46,541 nt of DNA from Gemmatimonadota bacterium (GCA_009841475.1 VXLT01000089.1:1-46541); one strand, 5' to 3'; counted from the first letter of the stretch, positions 24,467 through 35,414 are shown. Notes: generated by a model not told the origin, from the sequence alone. Numbers and translations: made by a program.

Positions 24467-25357
24467 TTATACGGTCAGGCTCTGCAACTTCTGGTGGATT
24501 CGGTTGGCCCGCTCGTGGAGGCCCGGCGCGCCGAGGTCGCCGGCAAACTTCGCGAAGGCGCGCGTGGGCCCGTGCCACTCCAGTTCGTCCACGTTGTCGA
24601 ACAGGGCGGCGCCGTCGCGAAGGGTTGCCAGATCGCGAAAGAGAAAGGCGTTGGCGCGGTGTTCCCGCAGCGCAGCAGCCAGACGCGCCGCGCCGCGCAC
24701 CGTCACGTCCCAGTCCCGGGCCCGCGCGGGGATGTCTTCCAGGTGCCGGTAGCGGGACAGCACGGCAGCGGTCGACTTGGCACCCCAGCCGGGAACCCCG
24801 GGGAAGCCGTCCGCGCTGTCGCCTACCAGCGCGAGGTAGTCGGGGATGCTGCGCGGCGGCACCCCAAACTTGCTGACCACGCCGTCGGCATCCCGCACCT
24901 CGCCCTGGCGCCGGTCCCACTGGACGATGCGATCCCCCCGCACACACTGCGCGAGGTCCTTGTCGGGCGTGCACAGGTAGATGCACTCTACCCGCGGATC
25001 GCGTGCCGCGAGCGCCGCCCCCGAGGCGAGCCCGTCGTCGGCCTCCAGCTCCTCCATCGGCCAGACCTGCACTCCCATCGCGCGCAGCCCGTCCTCCAGG
25101 GGCCCGAACTGCGCCAGCAGGAGCGGATCGATCCCCGCTCCGGTCTTGTAGCCGGGCCACATCCGGTTGCGGAACGACTCGATCACGTGGTCGGTGGCGA
25201 CGGCCATGTGCGTCGCCCCTGCGTCGAGCATGGTGAGCAGCGAGTAGAGCACGCCGCGCATGCCTCCCACCTCGCGGCCGCCGCGATCGGTTGCGCCGGG
25301 CGCGCCGTAGTAGTGCCGGAAAAGCTCGTAAGTGCCGTCGATCAGGTGAACGTTCAT
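24467..25357 (-). CDS. 5'-3' exonuclease (FEN-like, stand-alone)
   Basis: A 296-residue enzyme resembling the 5'-nuclease domain of DNA polymerase I but without a polymerase part. It begins with VHLIDGTYELFRHYYG and carries the acidic metal-binding positions (EELEADDGLAS, then YLCTPDKDLAQCV) and the helix-3-turn-helix region (DYLALVGDSADGFPGVPGWG). It would remove RNA primers or flaps during replication and repair. ATG 25357 was chosen; a GTG at 25402 is possible. It ends 40 bases before the Spy-like gene and follows the DUF5916 gene by 52 bases. Confidence 0.88.
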   Translation of the reverse strand: MNVHLIDGTYELFRHYYGAPGATDRGGREVGGMRGVLYSLLTMLDAGATHMAVATDHVIESFRNRMWPGYKTGAGIDPLLLAQFGPLEDGLRAMGVQVWPMEELEADDGLASGAALAARDPRVECIYLCTPDKDLAQCVRGDRIVQWDRRQGEVRDADGVVSKFGVPPRSIPDYLALVGDSADGFPGVPGWGAKSTAAVLSRYRHLEDIPARARDWDVTVRGAARLAAALREHRANAFLFRDLATLRDGAALFDNVDELEWHGPTRAFAKFAGDLGAPGLHERANRIHQKLQSLTV

Positions 25358-25409
25358 CGATTCAAGGACAGCCGAGCCGGTCGTTTCGTTACAGGCGGCC
25401 ACCGCCCGC

Positions 25410-27644
25410 TCAGAATGCCAGCAGCTTCGTGAACTTCACCGTGATCGCACGATCGATCAGCCCCGCTTCGCCGGCTTCCGGAGCGGGGTTCCTCCGCTCC
25501 GAGTACACCAGGAAGAGGTCGCTCAGGGGCGCGTGAACAAGGTTGAAGCGGATGTTCGTCTGCAGCTCGTCCGCCGACTCGTTGTACTGCACGAAGGCGC
25601 TGAGGAAGGTGCGGGTGTCGCGAGCGAGCCTCACCCGTCCGCCAAAGAGGTTGGCTTCGAAGGTCCGGCCTGCCAGCGTGAGCCGGTTGCGCTGGGCAGT
25701 GCCCTCGACGAAGAGGCGGGCGCTGGGGCGCAGCGTCACACTCCCGCCCAGCGATGTCCGTTCCCCGTCGAAGAAGCCGCCTTGAGTGACGGACACCCTG
25801 CCGCCCACCTTGCGGCCCAGATTCGACTGGTAGCTGGCCGTGAACGCGCCGAAGTCGTATTCGCCGGCCGGGACCGACGCTCCGGCGATGCGCGTCTCGG
25901 CCGCCAGCCGCTCGTAGGACACCGCGTACTCCAGCGTCAGGATGCCGCTGTCCAGGAACGACACCCCGAGACCGGGCGTGATCTCCCGCGTCTCCAGCGC
26001 CCACTCCAGGTCCGAGTAAAGGTCAATGTCCACGTAGGGGTTCAGCTCGCGCACCCGCGGGATGTCCGGCTGCGGATGCGCGCCGAGGGTCACAAAGCCC
26101 TGCCGCACCCCTCTCCGCGCCACGAATCCGACCCCGGGATTGAAGTCGTCGCCGACTGTCTTGAGCAGCATCGACGCGTCCCAAAGCGGATCGCGCCACG
26201 CGACCTCCAGCAAGCCCGCCGTGCGGTCACCGTCCGCGCCCGGCTCGTCCGTGAGCGCTAGGTACGTATTGAGCAGCATCCGCCCGCCGGCGAGCCGCAG
26301 ATTGGCGTCCGCGCCGAACGACCGGTTGTAGTCGCCCGCCACCTCCGGCCCCGTGCCCGCCCGGTTTACGAACATCACCCCGATGTCGCTGCTCCCGAGC
26401 ACGTTCTTTCTGAGGCGGACCACCGATGAGTTCTCAGCCGGACTCCCCCCTTTGTCCCGGGTCTGCATGTTGAGCAGCCCGACCGCGTAGCCCCCCGCGC
26501 GCCCGGTGAGCCGGACCCCGCCCGCGATCGGCACAGGCGTCCGCTCCGCCGACAGCCCGATCCGCCGGCTGTGGAAGAGCTTGAAGTTCTGCGGCCCCGA
26601 ACCCGTGCGGAAATTGCGAACGCGCGCGTCCTGAAAGGCGAATATCCCCTCGTTTTCGAGGAAGAAGTCCCGCTTCTCGGGGAAGAAGAGCGAAAAACGG
26701 GTCAGGTTGATCTGCTGCTCGTCGACCTCCACCTGGGAGAAGTCGGTCAGCGCTGTAAAGTCGAGTGTAAACTGAGGCGTGATTCCCCACTTCAGGTCGA
26801 ATCCCCCCTCCACCGCCTCACCCGGCGACGCCGCCTGCGCGCCGTCCGTGCGAACCCCGTTCACAAACGGCTTCACCCACAGGTTCCGGCCCTGCCTGAG
26901 CCCCTCCAGCGAGCTCAGCGTCCCCGCCCGGGACATCTTGTAGATGCGAAACTGCCGGGTCAGCGGCGCCCACTGCGAGTCCTCCGAAATACGCCGGATC
27001 CGGCGCGCAAAGTTCAATCCCCAGCTCTGCGCGCCTTCGGTGGCGCGAAAACGCAGCGTCGTCAGCGGCACGGCCACCTCGGCCACCCACCCCTCGTCCG
27101 TGATCCGCGTGGACACCTCGACTTCGCCCTCCCAGGCCCGGTTCACCGACTGCTGGTCGTTGAACGCCTGCGCGTCGAAGAGCGCCCCGGCCGGGTTCAC
27201 GGCAAAGAGGAATGCGTTCTGCCGGTCGAGATACGTGTCGAGGGCGAAGCCGAAGATGTCCGAGTCCTGCGTGGCGAAGTCCTGCTCCATGCCGGCGGAC
27301 ACCAGCAGGTCGGGGCGGCTGTCGTACATGACGGCGCCCACGTAGAGGCGCTCGTCGTCGTAGAGGACGCGGACGACCGTGCGCTCGGTGGCGGGCGCGC
27401 CCTGGTCCGGGATCGACTGGTAGAAGGTGCCCCGGGTGGAGTCGGCGAGCGACCAGGCCAGCTCGTTCAGGGTGCCGTCGAGGGTGATTGGGCCCGCGGC
27501 ACGCCTCGCTTCCAGGGTAGGGCGGGGCATCGTGTCGGGGTCGATGCGGGTCGCCGGGCGGGCTTGCGCGGTGAGGTCGGGGGTGGGCAGGGCCGCCAGC
27601 GCGAGGATCGGCAGCGTGACAGGCGGGAGGAGTCTGGTCGGCAT
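25410..27644 (-). CDS. DUF5916 outer-membrane protein with CBM9-like N-terminus
   Basis: A 744-residue exported protein. After a signal peptide comes a CBM9-like domain (about 45-230: GPITLDGTLNELAW, then TRITDEGWVAEVAVPLTTLR) followed by the DUF5916 region, recognisable by SLFFPEKRDFFLENEGIFAF and LFHSRRIGLS. The C-terminal half has alternating strands and ends LIDRAITVKFTKLLAF, so it is probably an outer-membrane beta-barrel. The family is common in Bacteroidetes, Gemmatimonadota and some proteobacteria, but its function is unknown. It appears to begin the leftward group that continues with the exonuclease and Spy-like genes. Confidence 0.88.
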   Translation of the reverse strand: MPTRLLPPVTLPILALAALPTPDLTAQARPATRIDPDTMPRPTLEARRAAGPITLDGTLNELAWSLADSTRGTFYQSIPDQGAPATERTVVRVLYDDERLYVGAVMYDSRPDLLVSAGMEQDFATQDSDIFGFALDTYLDRQNAFLFAVNPAGALFDAQAFNDQQSVNRAWEGEVEVSTRITDEGWVAEVAVPLTTLRFRATEGAQSWGLNFARRIRRISEDSQWAPLTRQFRIYKMSRAGTLSSLEGLRQGRNLWVKPFVNGVRTDGAQAASPGEAVEGGFDLKWGITPQFTLDFTALTDFSQVEVDEQQINLTRFSLFFPEKRDFFLENEGIFAFQDARVRNFRTGSGPQNFKLFHSRRIGLSAERTPVPIAGGVRLTGRAGGYAVGLLNMQTRDKGGSPAENSSVVRLRKNVLGSSDIGVMFVNRAGTGPEVAGDYNRSFGADANLRLAGGRMLLNTYLALTDEPGADGDRTAGLLEVAWRDPLWDASMLLKTVGDDFNPGVGFVARRGVRQGFVTLGAHPQPDIPRVRELNPYVDIDLYSDLEWALETREITPGLGVSFLDSGILTLEYAVSYERLAAETRIAGASVPAGEYDFGAFTASYQSNLGRKVGGRVSVTQGGFFDGERTSLGGSVTLRPSARLFVEGTAQRNRLTLAGRTFEANLFGGRVRLARDTRTFLSAFVQYNESADELQTNIRFNLVHAPLSDLFLVYSERRNPAPEAGEAGLIDRAITVKFTKLLAF

Positions 27645-27840
27645 GGCCGGGAAGAATCCGGCGGGCCGGGGCGAGTGTCAAGCGGGAGCGGGCCCCCGCG
27701 GGCGTGCCCGTCGATCGCTGGGAACCTGCGGGGAAACTCCCCGCGTGCCGCTGGCCGTCCCGGGCTGGCGCGCACCCGTCCAAAGCCCCAAGTTGGCAGT
27801 CCGGTTCAGTCCACTCCGTGGTGCAAGACGGGAGAAACAG

Positions 27841-28314
27841 ATGGCAGAGATCGAGCGAACGATTCGCTTCATGGTCGGGTCCGCAATCGTGGCCGCGATG
27901 GCAGGGTGCGGGGGCGGGGATGCGGGCGGCGAGTCGGACGAGATGGACATGGTGCCGATGGATGAGGCGGCCGGACCAGCCACGGTCACGATCGTGTCTC
28001 CCGCCGATGGCGCGGAGCTCGATGCCGGGCCCGTGCTCGTGGTGATGGAAGTCGAAAACCTGCTGGTCGTCGAGGCCGGTGTCATGGATGCAGGGACGGG
28101 CCACCACCACCTGATCGTGAACGGCGACGTGGACTGGGAGCTGCCCATCCCCAACGACCCCGGCGTCCACTATCACATGGGACTCGCCCAGACCGAGTTC
28201 ACCCTGGAAGACCTTCCCCCGGGTGAGCACCGGATCATCGCGGTGGTCGCCGACGGTGTGCACATCCCGCTCGATCCTCCGGTCGCCGACACCATCATGG
28301 TGACCATCAAGTAG
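27841..28314 (+). CDS. DUF4399 lipoprotein
   Basis: A 157-residue lipoprotein with lipobox MAGC (Cys22) and an acidic linker (ESDEMDMVPMDEA). The DUF4399 domain follows (about 45-157: VTIVSPADGAEL, MDAGTGHHHLIVNGD, then LEDLPPGEHRIIAVVADG). The conserved histidines suggest metal binding, but no function is established for the family. GGGAG lies before the ATG at 27841. The next gene starts six bases after the stop codon and is probably co-transcribed. Confidence 0.85.
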   Translation: MAEIERTIRFMVGSAIVAAMAGCGGGDAGGESDEMDMVPMDEAAGPATVTIVSPADGAELDAGPVLVVMEVENLLVVEAGVMDAGTGHHHLIVNGDVDWELPIPNDPGVHYHMGLAQTEFTLEDLPPGEHRIIAVVADGVHIPLDPPVADTIMVTIK

Positions 28315-28320
28315 GGCGCG

Positions 28321-29793
28321 GTGGGACGCAGTTCGCTGCCCTGGCAGCCCGTGGACAGGACCCCCCCGGCATTCGAGCGGCGATGCATCCGGGCTGGACC
28401 GCTTCGCCGGCCCGTCCACGCTGCGCTGCCATTCACCTCTCTCCTGATCGGGACGCTGGCGGCGCTGACCGCGTGCGGCGACCTGACGGATCGGGGGGTG
28501 GTGGCGCGGGCCGGTGACTGGGCCCTCACCGAGGAGCGGCTGGCCGAGCTGCTCGTGCTGGCCCAACCGTTCCCGCTCGATTCGGTGCCCGTCGGCGAGC
28601 TGGTGGATCACTGGGTCGCCGCGGCGGCCATGTCGCAACGCGCGGCGGCGGGCGACTCGCTGCTGGGCAGTGAGGCGCTGGAGGCGGCCGTGTGGGCGGT
28701 GCGCCGGGAGGCGATCCTGGCCGCGGACCGGGAGCAGCGCCTGGGTGGCGGGGTGGTGGTGACCCCGGCCGAGGCCGAAGCCGTTCACCGGGAGGGGGCG
28801 CTCCGGCTGGTCGCGCAGGTGTTTCAACGGGCCGGCCCGGAGATGTCGTCAAGCATGCTCCTGCAGCAACAGAGAACGGCGGACCGGCTGCTGCAGGAGA
28901 TCGCCGACGGGGGTTCGTGGATCGACGCCGTTGCGGAGAGCGAGGACGAGGCGTCGAAGCCGTCCGGCGGAGTGATGGGCCTCTTCGGGCCGGGCGAGCT
29001 GCCATCCACCCTGGACCGGGTCACCTTCCGCCTGGAGCCCGGCCAGGTATCGCCCGTCACGCAGAGCAGCCAGGGGTTTCACATCATCTATCGCCCCACC
29101 TTCCCGGAGGTCGAGTTCCAGTTCATCGGCCTTCTCCGCGAGCGGCGCCTGGCCGAGGCGGACGCAGCGGCGGCCCAGGACGAACGGACGGCCCGCAGCT
29201 TCGCGGTGGTTCCGGGCGGTGCGGCCGTCCTGGCCAGGATTGCAGAGGATCCGGCCGCATGGCTTGAATCGCGCCAGCCGCTGGCAACCTGGGAGGCTCG
29301 CGCGGACGCGGCAGGCGATCCGTTGGCCAGCCACCCGGCCGGGCAGCTCACCGCGGGCATGATCGCTCGCGACTTCCATTTCGTTCCCCCCCAGGCGCTG
29401 GCCCAGTGGGCGGAGACCGGCCAGGAACAGCTGGAGGACCTCATCACCGACGTCGGGACCCGGGCACTGCGGATTGCGGACGCTGCCGCGCGCGGCATGT
29501 CCCTTGACCCGGTGCTCGACGAGTCGTTCTTCATGGCCCACGCCGACCGGATGGAGTACTGGACCCGCACCCTGGCGCTGGGCGGCGCCGATGGCCCTTC
29601 GCGCGACGCGCTGGCACGGCACATGGCAGGGATCGTGTCGAGAGAGGAGCCCACCCGGGTGATGTCGCCGCTCTTCGAAGCCTGGCTGCTCGAGCGCGTC
29701 GATACGAGGGTGCGGAAACGTGGCATGCTGGCGGCTATTGTTCAGGCCAGGGCCGCGCTGGAATCGGCGGGAGGGACAACGGGTACGCCATGA
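28321..29793 (+). CDS. Lipoprotein with a PpiC-type (parvulin) peptidyl-prolyl isomerase domain
   Basis: A 490-residue exported folding factor. The GTG at 28321 has AGGG upstream; a second GTG at 28351 is possible. After an arginine-rich N-region the hydrophobic core ends in lipobox LTAC. A SurA-like helical segment precedes the parvulin domain (about 165-260: GGVMGLFGPGELPSTLDRVT, RLEPGQVSPVTQSSQGFHII). A second helical region (about 290-480) completes the protein. It probably helps outer-membrane or exported proteins fold. It directly follows the DUF4399 lipoprotein. Confidence 0.85.
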   Translation: MGRSSLPWQPVDRTPPAFERRCIRAGPLRRPVHAALPFTSLLIGTLAALTACGDLTDRGVVARAGDWALTEERLAELLVLAQPFPLDSVPVGELVDHWVAAAAMSQRAAAGDSLLGSEALEAAVWAVRREAILAADREQRLGGGVVVTPAEAEAVHREGALRLVAQVFQRAGPEMSSSMLLQQQRTADRLLQEIADGGSWIDAVAESEDEASKPSGGVMGLFGPGELPSTLDRVTFRLEPGQVSPVTQSSQGFHIIYRPTFPEVEFQFIGLLRERRLAEADAAAAQDERTARSFAVVPGGAAVLARIAEDPAAWLESRQPLATWEARADAAGDPLASHPAGQLTAGMIARDFHFVPPQALAQWAETGQEQLEDLITDVGTRALRIADAAARGMSLDPVLDESFFMAHADRMEYWTRTLALGGADGPSRDALARHMAGIVSREEPTRVMSPLFEAWLLERVDTRVRKRGMLAAIVQARAALESAGGTTGTP

Positions 29794-29854
29794 CAGCCCC
29801 TGCATCTTCTGGCCGCGGCGCTCGCGAATTCGTGCAACCATGAAGGAGGAATCC

Positions 29855-30271
29855 GTGAAGGAATCAATGACCCCGCAGGAGCTGCGCGGCCTGCGCCGGG
29901 CCTCGATCGCGGCTACAATCGGATTCGCACTGACACCGGTCGCGGGCGTGGCTGCACTCGTGTCCGCGTTCATCGACCCGGAGCGGGGCTGGTCGATGGG
30001 TCTTTTCTTTATTGCGGTGGGCCCTTCCATGTATGCGTTCACCGTTTCCCCCCTGGTTGCCGGTCCGCGAAGTCTTGCGTTGCTCAGGCTATTGCACAGC
30101 GTGCGCCCCCTCCATTTCGTTCTGTTGATTGCGGTGATCGCTACGAGCGTGTACGACGGAATGCACGGCCTGATGCCGTGGTGGTGGGTGGGTACCTCGG
30201 TGGTGGCCTGTGGTTGCATGCTGATGGCTCTGAAGCAGCTGTCTGCGCCGGGACCCGCTGGGCAACCTTGA
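29855..30271 (+). CDS. Small four-helix membrane protein, unknown
   Basis: A 138-residue membrane protein with about four hydrophobic segments (IAATIGFALTPVAGVAALVS, GLFFIAVGPSMYAFTVSPLV, LHFVLLIAVIATSVYDGM, WWWVGTSVVACGCMLMA). The start was set at GTG 29855 because AAGGAGG ends five to six bases before it; the ATG at 29840 lies upstream of that Shine-Dalgarno sequence. I recognise no family. It lies between the parvulin gene and the ABC operon. Confidence 0.6.
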   Translation: MKESMTPQELRGLRRASIAATIGFALTPVAGVAALVSAFIDPERGWSMGLFFIAVGPSMYAFTVSPLVAGPRSLALLRLLHSVRPLHFVLLIAVIATSVYDGMHGLMPWWWVGTSVVACGCMLMALKQLSAPGPAGQP

Positions 30272-30346
30272 CCCCGTCCGGTCGTACCCTAGCTTTGCAG
30301 TCGTGTATTCACCGCTTGCATCCACTTTGCCCGCTCCCCTGATCGC

Positions 30347-31306
<960 letters not shown>

Positions 31307-31308
31307 CG

Positions 31309-32037
31309 ATGGGCGCCACCGGGATCATCTTCCGGCGCGAATTCAACGCGTACGTGCGCGCGCCCATCGGGTACATCGTCGGTGCGGTGGTTCTCTTCCT
31401 CGATGGACTCCTCTTCTTCGGATACATCCTGGGGGCGGACGCCCAGATGCTCTCGGGATACGTCCTCAGCGAGTTCTTCTACTTTGCCAGCGGCATGACC
31501 ACGATCGCGGCGGTCGTCCTCTCGCTGCGCCTGATCGCCGAAGAGCGCCAGACCGGGACGCAACTCCTGCTGGACACGTCCCCGGTCCGCGACCGGGAGA
31601 TCGTGCTCGGCAAGTTCCTCGCCGCGCTCGCCTTTCTCTCCGCCCTCAACGCGGCGACGATCTACATGCCGCTGCTGATCATGGTCAACGGCAAGATCAC
31701 GATCGGCCAGATCGTCGCCGGGTACGTGGGCCTGACGCTGATCGGGGGGGCGGTCCTCGCGATCGGCATCTTTGGCAGCGCGCTCAGCCGCAGCCAGCTG
31801 GTTGCCGCGGTGGTCACCTCGGTCATCACCAGCATGTTCTACCTCTTCTGGCAGATTTCGGAGGCGGTCGAATATCCGCTGTCCAGCTTCTTCTCGGCGC
31901 TTGCGATACACCAGCGCCACTTCCCCGGCTTCCAGCAGGGGATCTACCATCTGCGCGACATCGTCTACTACCTGTCGCTCACCTGGTTCTTCCTCTACCT
32001 GGCGACCCGCACCATGGAGGCCAAGCGATGGGAGTGA
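31309..32037 (+). CDS. ABC-2-type permease, GldF-like
   Basis: A 242-residue membrane protein with six helices and the ABC-2 permease pattern: FRREFNAYVRAPIGY before helix 1, then IAEERQTGTQLLLDTSPV, the coupling region typical of the family, before helix 3. It begins two bases after the ATPase stop codon and overlaps the next gene's start (ATG 32028), so the three are translated together. It forms the membrane channel of the GldA/F/G-like system. Confidence 0.88.
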   Translation: MGATGIIFRREFNAYVRAPIGYIVGAVVLFLDGLLFFGYILGADAQMLSGYVLSEFFYFASGMTTIAAVVLSLRLIAEERQTGTQLLLDTSPVRDREIVLGKFLAALAFLSALNAATIYMPLLIMVNGKITIGQIVAGYVGLTLIGGAVLAIGIFGSALSRSQLVAAVVTSVITSMFYLFWQISEAVEYPLSSFFSALAIHQRHFPGFQQGIYHLRDIVYYLSLTWFFLYLATRTMEAKRWE

Positions 32038-33953
32038 AGCGTCCCTGGCTGACCTGGGTCCTGGTGGCGGGGCTGGTCTCCGTCTTTGCCGGCGCGCGCA
32101 TCTTCGCCGGGATGGAGGTGCTCGATACCTTGCTGGTCGTGGTCGGCGTCGCCGCGGTGGGGACCGCGAAGGCGCTGCGGGCGCTCTCCTGGCGAGCGGC
32201 CGACAAGGACGCGCGCGGCATGGAGACCGTCTTCATGCTGGGGTACGCCGGGTGCGCTCTGGCGCTGGTCGGGTTCGCCCCGGCCACCGAATTCGGGGTG
32301 AATCTGCTGGGGCTCGAGTTCGATGCGGCGCGGGCGGAGCTGCGCTTCAAGCGATTCTTTCTGGTGGGTTCGTCGATCCTGCTGGTCTGTTCCCTGCTGC
32401 CGGTACTCGCGGCCCAGTGGGCGGTGAGCAAGGGGGGAAGCGCCGGAGCGGCGAGCGTCGATACACTACGCGTGCGCCGGACGGCCGGAGGGGCCCTGAG
32501 CGCCTCGTTTCTCGCCCTCAGCCTGATCTTCATCGGCTACATTACGACAGAATTCAATCGCAGTGCGGACTTCAGCTACAACAAGACGGCCATGCCGGGT
32601 GAATCGACCCGCCAGATCGTGCTCAACATGGATGGACCGCTCCGGGCGGCCCTCTTCTACCCGGAGGTCAACGAGGTCAAGGACCAGCTGCTCGACTACC
32701 TGAACGAGCTGGCGCGCACGACCGGCAAGGTCGTGATCGAGGAGTACGACCGGTTCGTCGATATCGAGGCCGCGAGGGAATGGCAGGCGGGGGGCCAGGG
32801 GTCGCTGTACCTCGGCAGGGGCGAAGACGCCAAGGAGTCGATCTACGTCGGACTGGACATCGACGACGCGCGTGGCTCGCTCAGGGTTCTGGACAGCCAG
32901 GTGCACGAGAAGCTGCTGCAGCTGAGCCGGGAGCGCCGCTCCGTCTACCTGACCACCGGCCACGGCGAGCTGAACGACCCGCTGGCACTCGAGGAACCGG
33001 GAGCCGGGCCCCGGCCGAATCCGGGAGAGTTCTACGGGCCTCAGCTGCCGCTCCAGGAGCTCCGCGAATGGCTGGCGGTGCTCAACTACCGTGTCTCGGA
33101 CATCGGCATCGGGGAGGGGCTCGCCGACGCAATTCCGGACGATGCCGCGATGCTCATGATCCTCGGCCCGCAACGCCCGTTCTACGAACCCGAACTCGAT
33201 GCGGTCCGGAGATACCTGGACCGGGGCGGGTCCCTGCTGCTGGCTCTGGAAACCGGTTCGGAGTTCACCCTTGACGGCCTCCGCGACTACCTGCCGTTCG
33301 ACTTCGAGCCGGCCATGACCCTCCACGATCAGGCGCACCTGCCGAGCTCGAACCCTTCGCTGGCTGACCGCCGCCTGATCCACACGCAGCGCTTTACCAC
33401 GCATCCCTCGGTCATGACGGCCAGCCGCTCGGGCGGAGCCACGCTTCTCGTCGGGTCGGGCAGCTTCGCCGAGGGCGACGAGATTCCCGGGATCAGCACC
33501 CAGGTCACGATCGAATCCGCCCTGGGCAGCTACGCCGACCTGAACGGCAACTACACATTCGACGACGACACCGAGGAGAGGGGCCTCTATGTCCTCGGCG
33601 TCGCGGTGGAACGGGAGGAGCCCATGGGAGCGGCCGGAGACGACGCGGATACCGGCATGCGCCTGCTGGCGCTTGCAGACGCCGAGATGTTCTCGGATCA
33701 GGCTCTGAATCGCCCCAACCTGAACCGATTCGTCTTGTTGGACGGTGTGCGCTGGCTCGACCAGGAGGAAGCGTTCATCGGCGGCATCGTTTCCGAGGAG
33801 GACATCCCGGTGCTGCACACGCGGGAAGAGAACGTGGTCTGGTTCTACGCGATCATCTTCGGGGCGCCGGGGGCGCTGCTGGCCCTGGGACTCGGCATGA
33901 TCTATGCGCGCAGCAAGCAGGGTGTCCCCGAGCCGAAAGCGAGTAGCTCGTGA
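32028..33953 (+). CDS. GldG-like auxiliary protein of the ABC system
   Basis: A 641-residue protein with several N-terminal membrane helices (about 1-185), a large extracytoplasmic domain and a C-terminal helix (WFYAIIFGAPGALLALGLGM). The extracytoplasmic part resembles GldG/IFT52-like ABC auxiliary domains: SVYLTTGHGELNDPL, LPLQELREWLAVLNYRVSDI, then LMILGPQRPFYEPELDAVRR and YLDRGGSLLLALE. ATG 32028 overlaps the permease stop codon by ten bases. The ABC system with this component moves an unknown substrate or drives envelope-associated motion. Confidence 0.85.
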   Translation: MGVKRPWLTWVLVAGLVSVFAGARIFAGMEVLDTLLVVVGVAAVGTAKALRALSWRAADKDARGMETVFMLGYAGCALALVGFAPATEFGVNLLGLEFDAARAELRFKRFFLVGSSILLVCSLLPVLAAQWAVSKGGSAGAASVDTLRVRRTAGGALSASFLALSLIFIGYITTEFNRSADFSYNKTAMPGESTRQIVLNMDGPLRAALFYPEVNEVKDQLLDYLNELARTTGKVVIEEYDRFVDIEAAREWQAGGQGSLYLGRGEDAKESIYVGLDIDDARGSLRVLDSQVHEKLLQLSRERRSVYLTTGHGELNDPLALEEPGAGPRPNPGEFYGPQLPLQELREWLAVLNYRVSDIGIGEGLADAIPDDAAMLMILGPQRPFYEPELDAVRRYLDRGGSLLLALETGSEFTLDGLRDYLPFDFEPAMTLHDQAHLPSSNPSLADRRLIHTQRFTTHPSVMTASRSGGATLLVGSGSFAEGDEIPGISTQVTIESALGSYADLNGNYTFDDDTEERGLYVLGVAVEREEPMGAAGDDADTGMRLLALADAEMFSDQALNRPNLNRFVLLDGVRWLDQEEAFIGGIVSEEDIPVLHTREENVVWFYAIIFGAPGALLALGLGMIYARSKQGVPEPKASSS

Positions 33954-33985
33954 AAGGTCTCACAGGCTCCCGGGGAGCCGCGCGC

Positions 33986-34957
33986 ATGACGGATCTTCGG
34001 TTTCATGCCATCCTCTTCGGGGTGGTGCTGATCGCCACGTACTTCACCTGGAACCGGGAGATTTCCTACGGACAGGCGGACATCCTCCGCGTATGGGACC
34101 GCGACAGCACCGACGTCCTGGCCATCGCCTATCAGATCTCCGAGGTGGAGGTCCGGATCGAACGCCGCACGGATCAGGCCGGTGACTTTTTCTGGGGCAC
34201 CGAAACCGTCGGAGGCGACGAACCGCGCACGACCGATTTTCCCGTCGGGGGGCCCGGCAGGAACCTTGTGCATCAACTCGCCGGCCTTCGGACGGTGAGG
34301 GACCTGGGGCCGCTGTCGACGGAAATGATGACCACCTTCGGCATCGCGGATTCGTCCGACCGGCTGGCGGTGCAGTTCCGCGACGGGCAGCGCGAGCTGG
34401 TCCTGGGCGATCAGGTCTACGGTGCCGAGCAACGGTATGCGTACGAGCCGGCGACGGGAATGGGGCATGTGCTGCCGCGGGATATCATGACGCCGCTGTC
34501 CAACGGGCAGGAAGCGGTCCGTGAGCGCTTGGTGCACCGTTTCGACGGAGAGGACCTGGCCAGGGTGCGAGTGCATTTGGGCGGCACCGTCCGCACGATG
34601 TCGCGCCTCGGCGACACCGGAGAGTGGGCCGAACCGGGAAGCCCGGCGCCGGATGTGCCCTTCGGCACCTTCATGCAGCGGGTCGGCCAGCTGGCGATTC
34701 AGGGATTCGCCGTCCGCCCCGGGCCCGATGCCCGTGTGCTGGTACGCCTCGAGTACCTGGGGAGCGACGACGAACCGCTCGGCTTCATGGAACTGTTGCG
34801 CGACGACGGCCGCGAGGCCGATCCCTACTTCGTGCTGACCGAGACCACCCGTGTCCCGGCGCAGGCAATGACCTTCCTGGCGGTGCGGGTCGACGAGTGG
34901 CTGGGGGGTGTTGCAACCGGCGGTGCCAGAGGAGGCCTGGAACTGTCGGAACTGTAG
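33986..34957 (+). CDS. DUF4340-like membrane-anchored protein of the ABC operon
   Basis: A 323-residue protein with one N-terminal transmembrane helix (LRFHAILFGVVLIATYFTW) and a large extracytoplasmic domain rich in beta strands, matching the position and layout of the DUF4340 proteins that usually follow GldG-like genes. The ATG at 33986 has GGGGAG eight bases upstream; a GTG at 33950 overlapping the previous stop codon is the alternative. It is presumably an accessory subunit. Confidence 0.75.
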   Translation: MTDLRFHAILFGVVLIATYFTWNREISYGQADILRVWDRDSTDVLAIAYQISEVEVRIERRTDQAGDFFWGTETVGGDEPRTTDFPVGGPGRNLVHQLAGLRTVRDLGPLSTEMMTTFGIADSSDRLAVQFRDGQRELVLGDQVYGAEQRYAYEPATGMGHVLPRDIMTPLSNGQEAVRERLVHRFDGEDLARVRVHLGGTVRTMSRLGDTGEWAEPGSPAPDVPFGTFMQRVGQLAIQGFAVRPGPDARVLVRLEYLGSDDEPLGFMELLRDDGREADPYFVLTETTRVPAQAMTFLAVRVDEWLGGVATGGARGGLELSEL

Positions 34958-34967
34958 AGGCCTGCCA

Positions 34968-35414
34968 ATGAAGAGACTGGCCATCCCAACCATGTTCATG
35001 GCTCTCGCCGCTTGTGCGACCGCATCGGAAGCGGGACCGGAGGCCGAGCCGATCACCATCCGGGTGGACAACATGACCAGCCGGGTGATTACGGTCGAAC
35101 GCTACATCGGGAGCACGATCGCCCGGCGCGTCGGGCTGGTGAACGGACAGTCCCAGCGCGTCCTGACCATCCCATGGCATCCGTCCCGCCTGGCCCATCA
35201 GCTCCTTCGGCTGGAAGGCGTGGCGCGCGTTGCCACCGGCGCCGAGACTGGCGCTGCTCCCGCCCTGGGCTACGGCGTCGAAGAGTGTTACGAAGGTGTC
35301 TGCGCATTGACGGGAGCGCTTCATCTGCCTCCGGGTGCGGAGGTGTCCCTGGTGATCGACACGCGCGGGGTAGCACGCATGTACTATAACCGGCCGGCCG
35401 GCCCGCCTCAGTAG
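34968..35414 (+). CDS. Small lipoprotein at the end of the ABC operon
   Basis: A 148-residue lipoprotein with lipobox ALAAC (Cys16) and a single predicted beta-sandwich: ITIRVDNMTSRVITVERYIG, then CYEGVCALTGALHLPPGAEV. Two cysteines (ECYEGVC) may form a disulfide. It starts ten bases after the DUF4340-like gene. Its 3' end overlaps the end of the convergent DUF2461 gene by seven bases. I recognise no family. Confidence 0.7.
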   Translation: MKRLAIPTMFMALAACATASEAGPEAEPITIRVDNMTSRVITVERYIGSTIARRVGLVNGQSQRVLTIPWHPSRLAHQLLRLEGVARVATGAETGAAPALGYGVEECYEGVCALTGALHLPPGAEVSLVIDTRGVARMYYNRPAGPPQ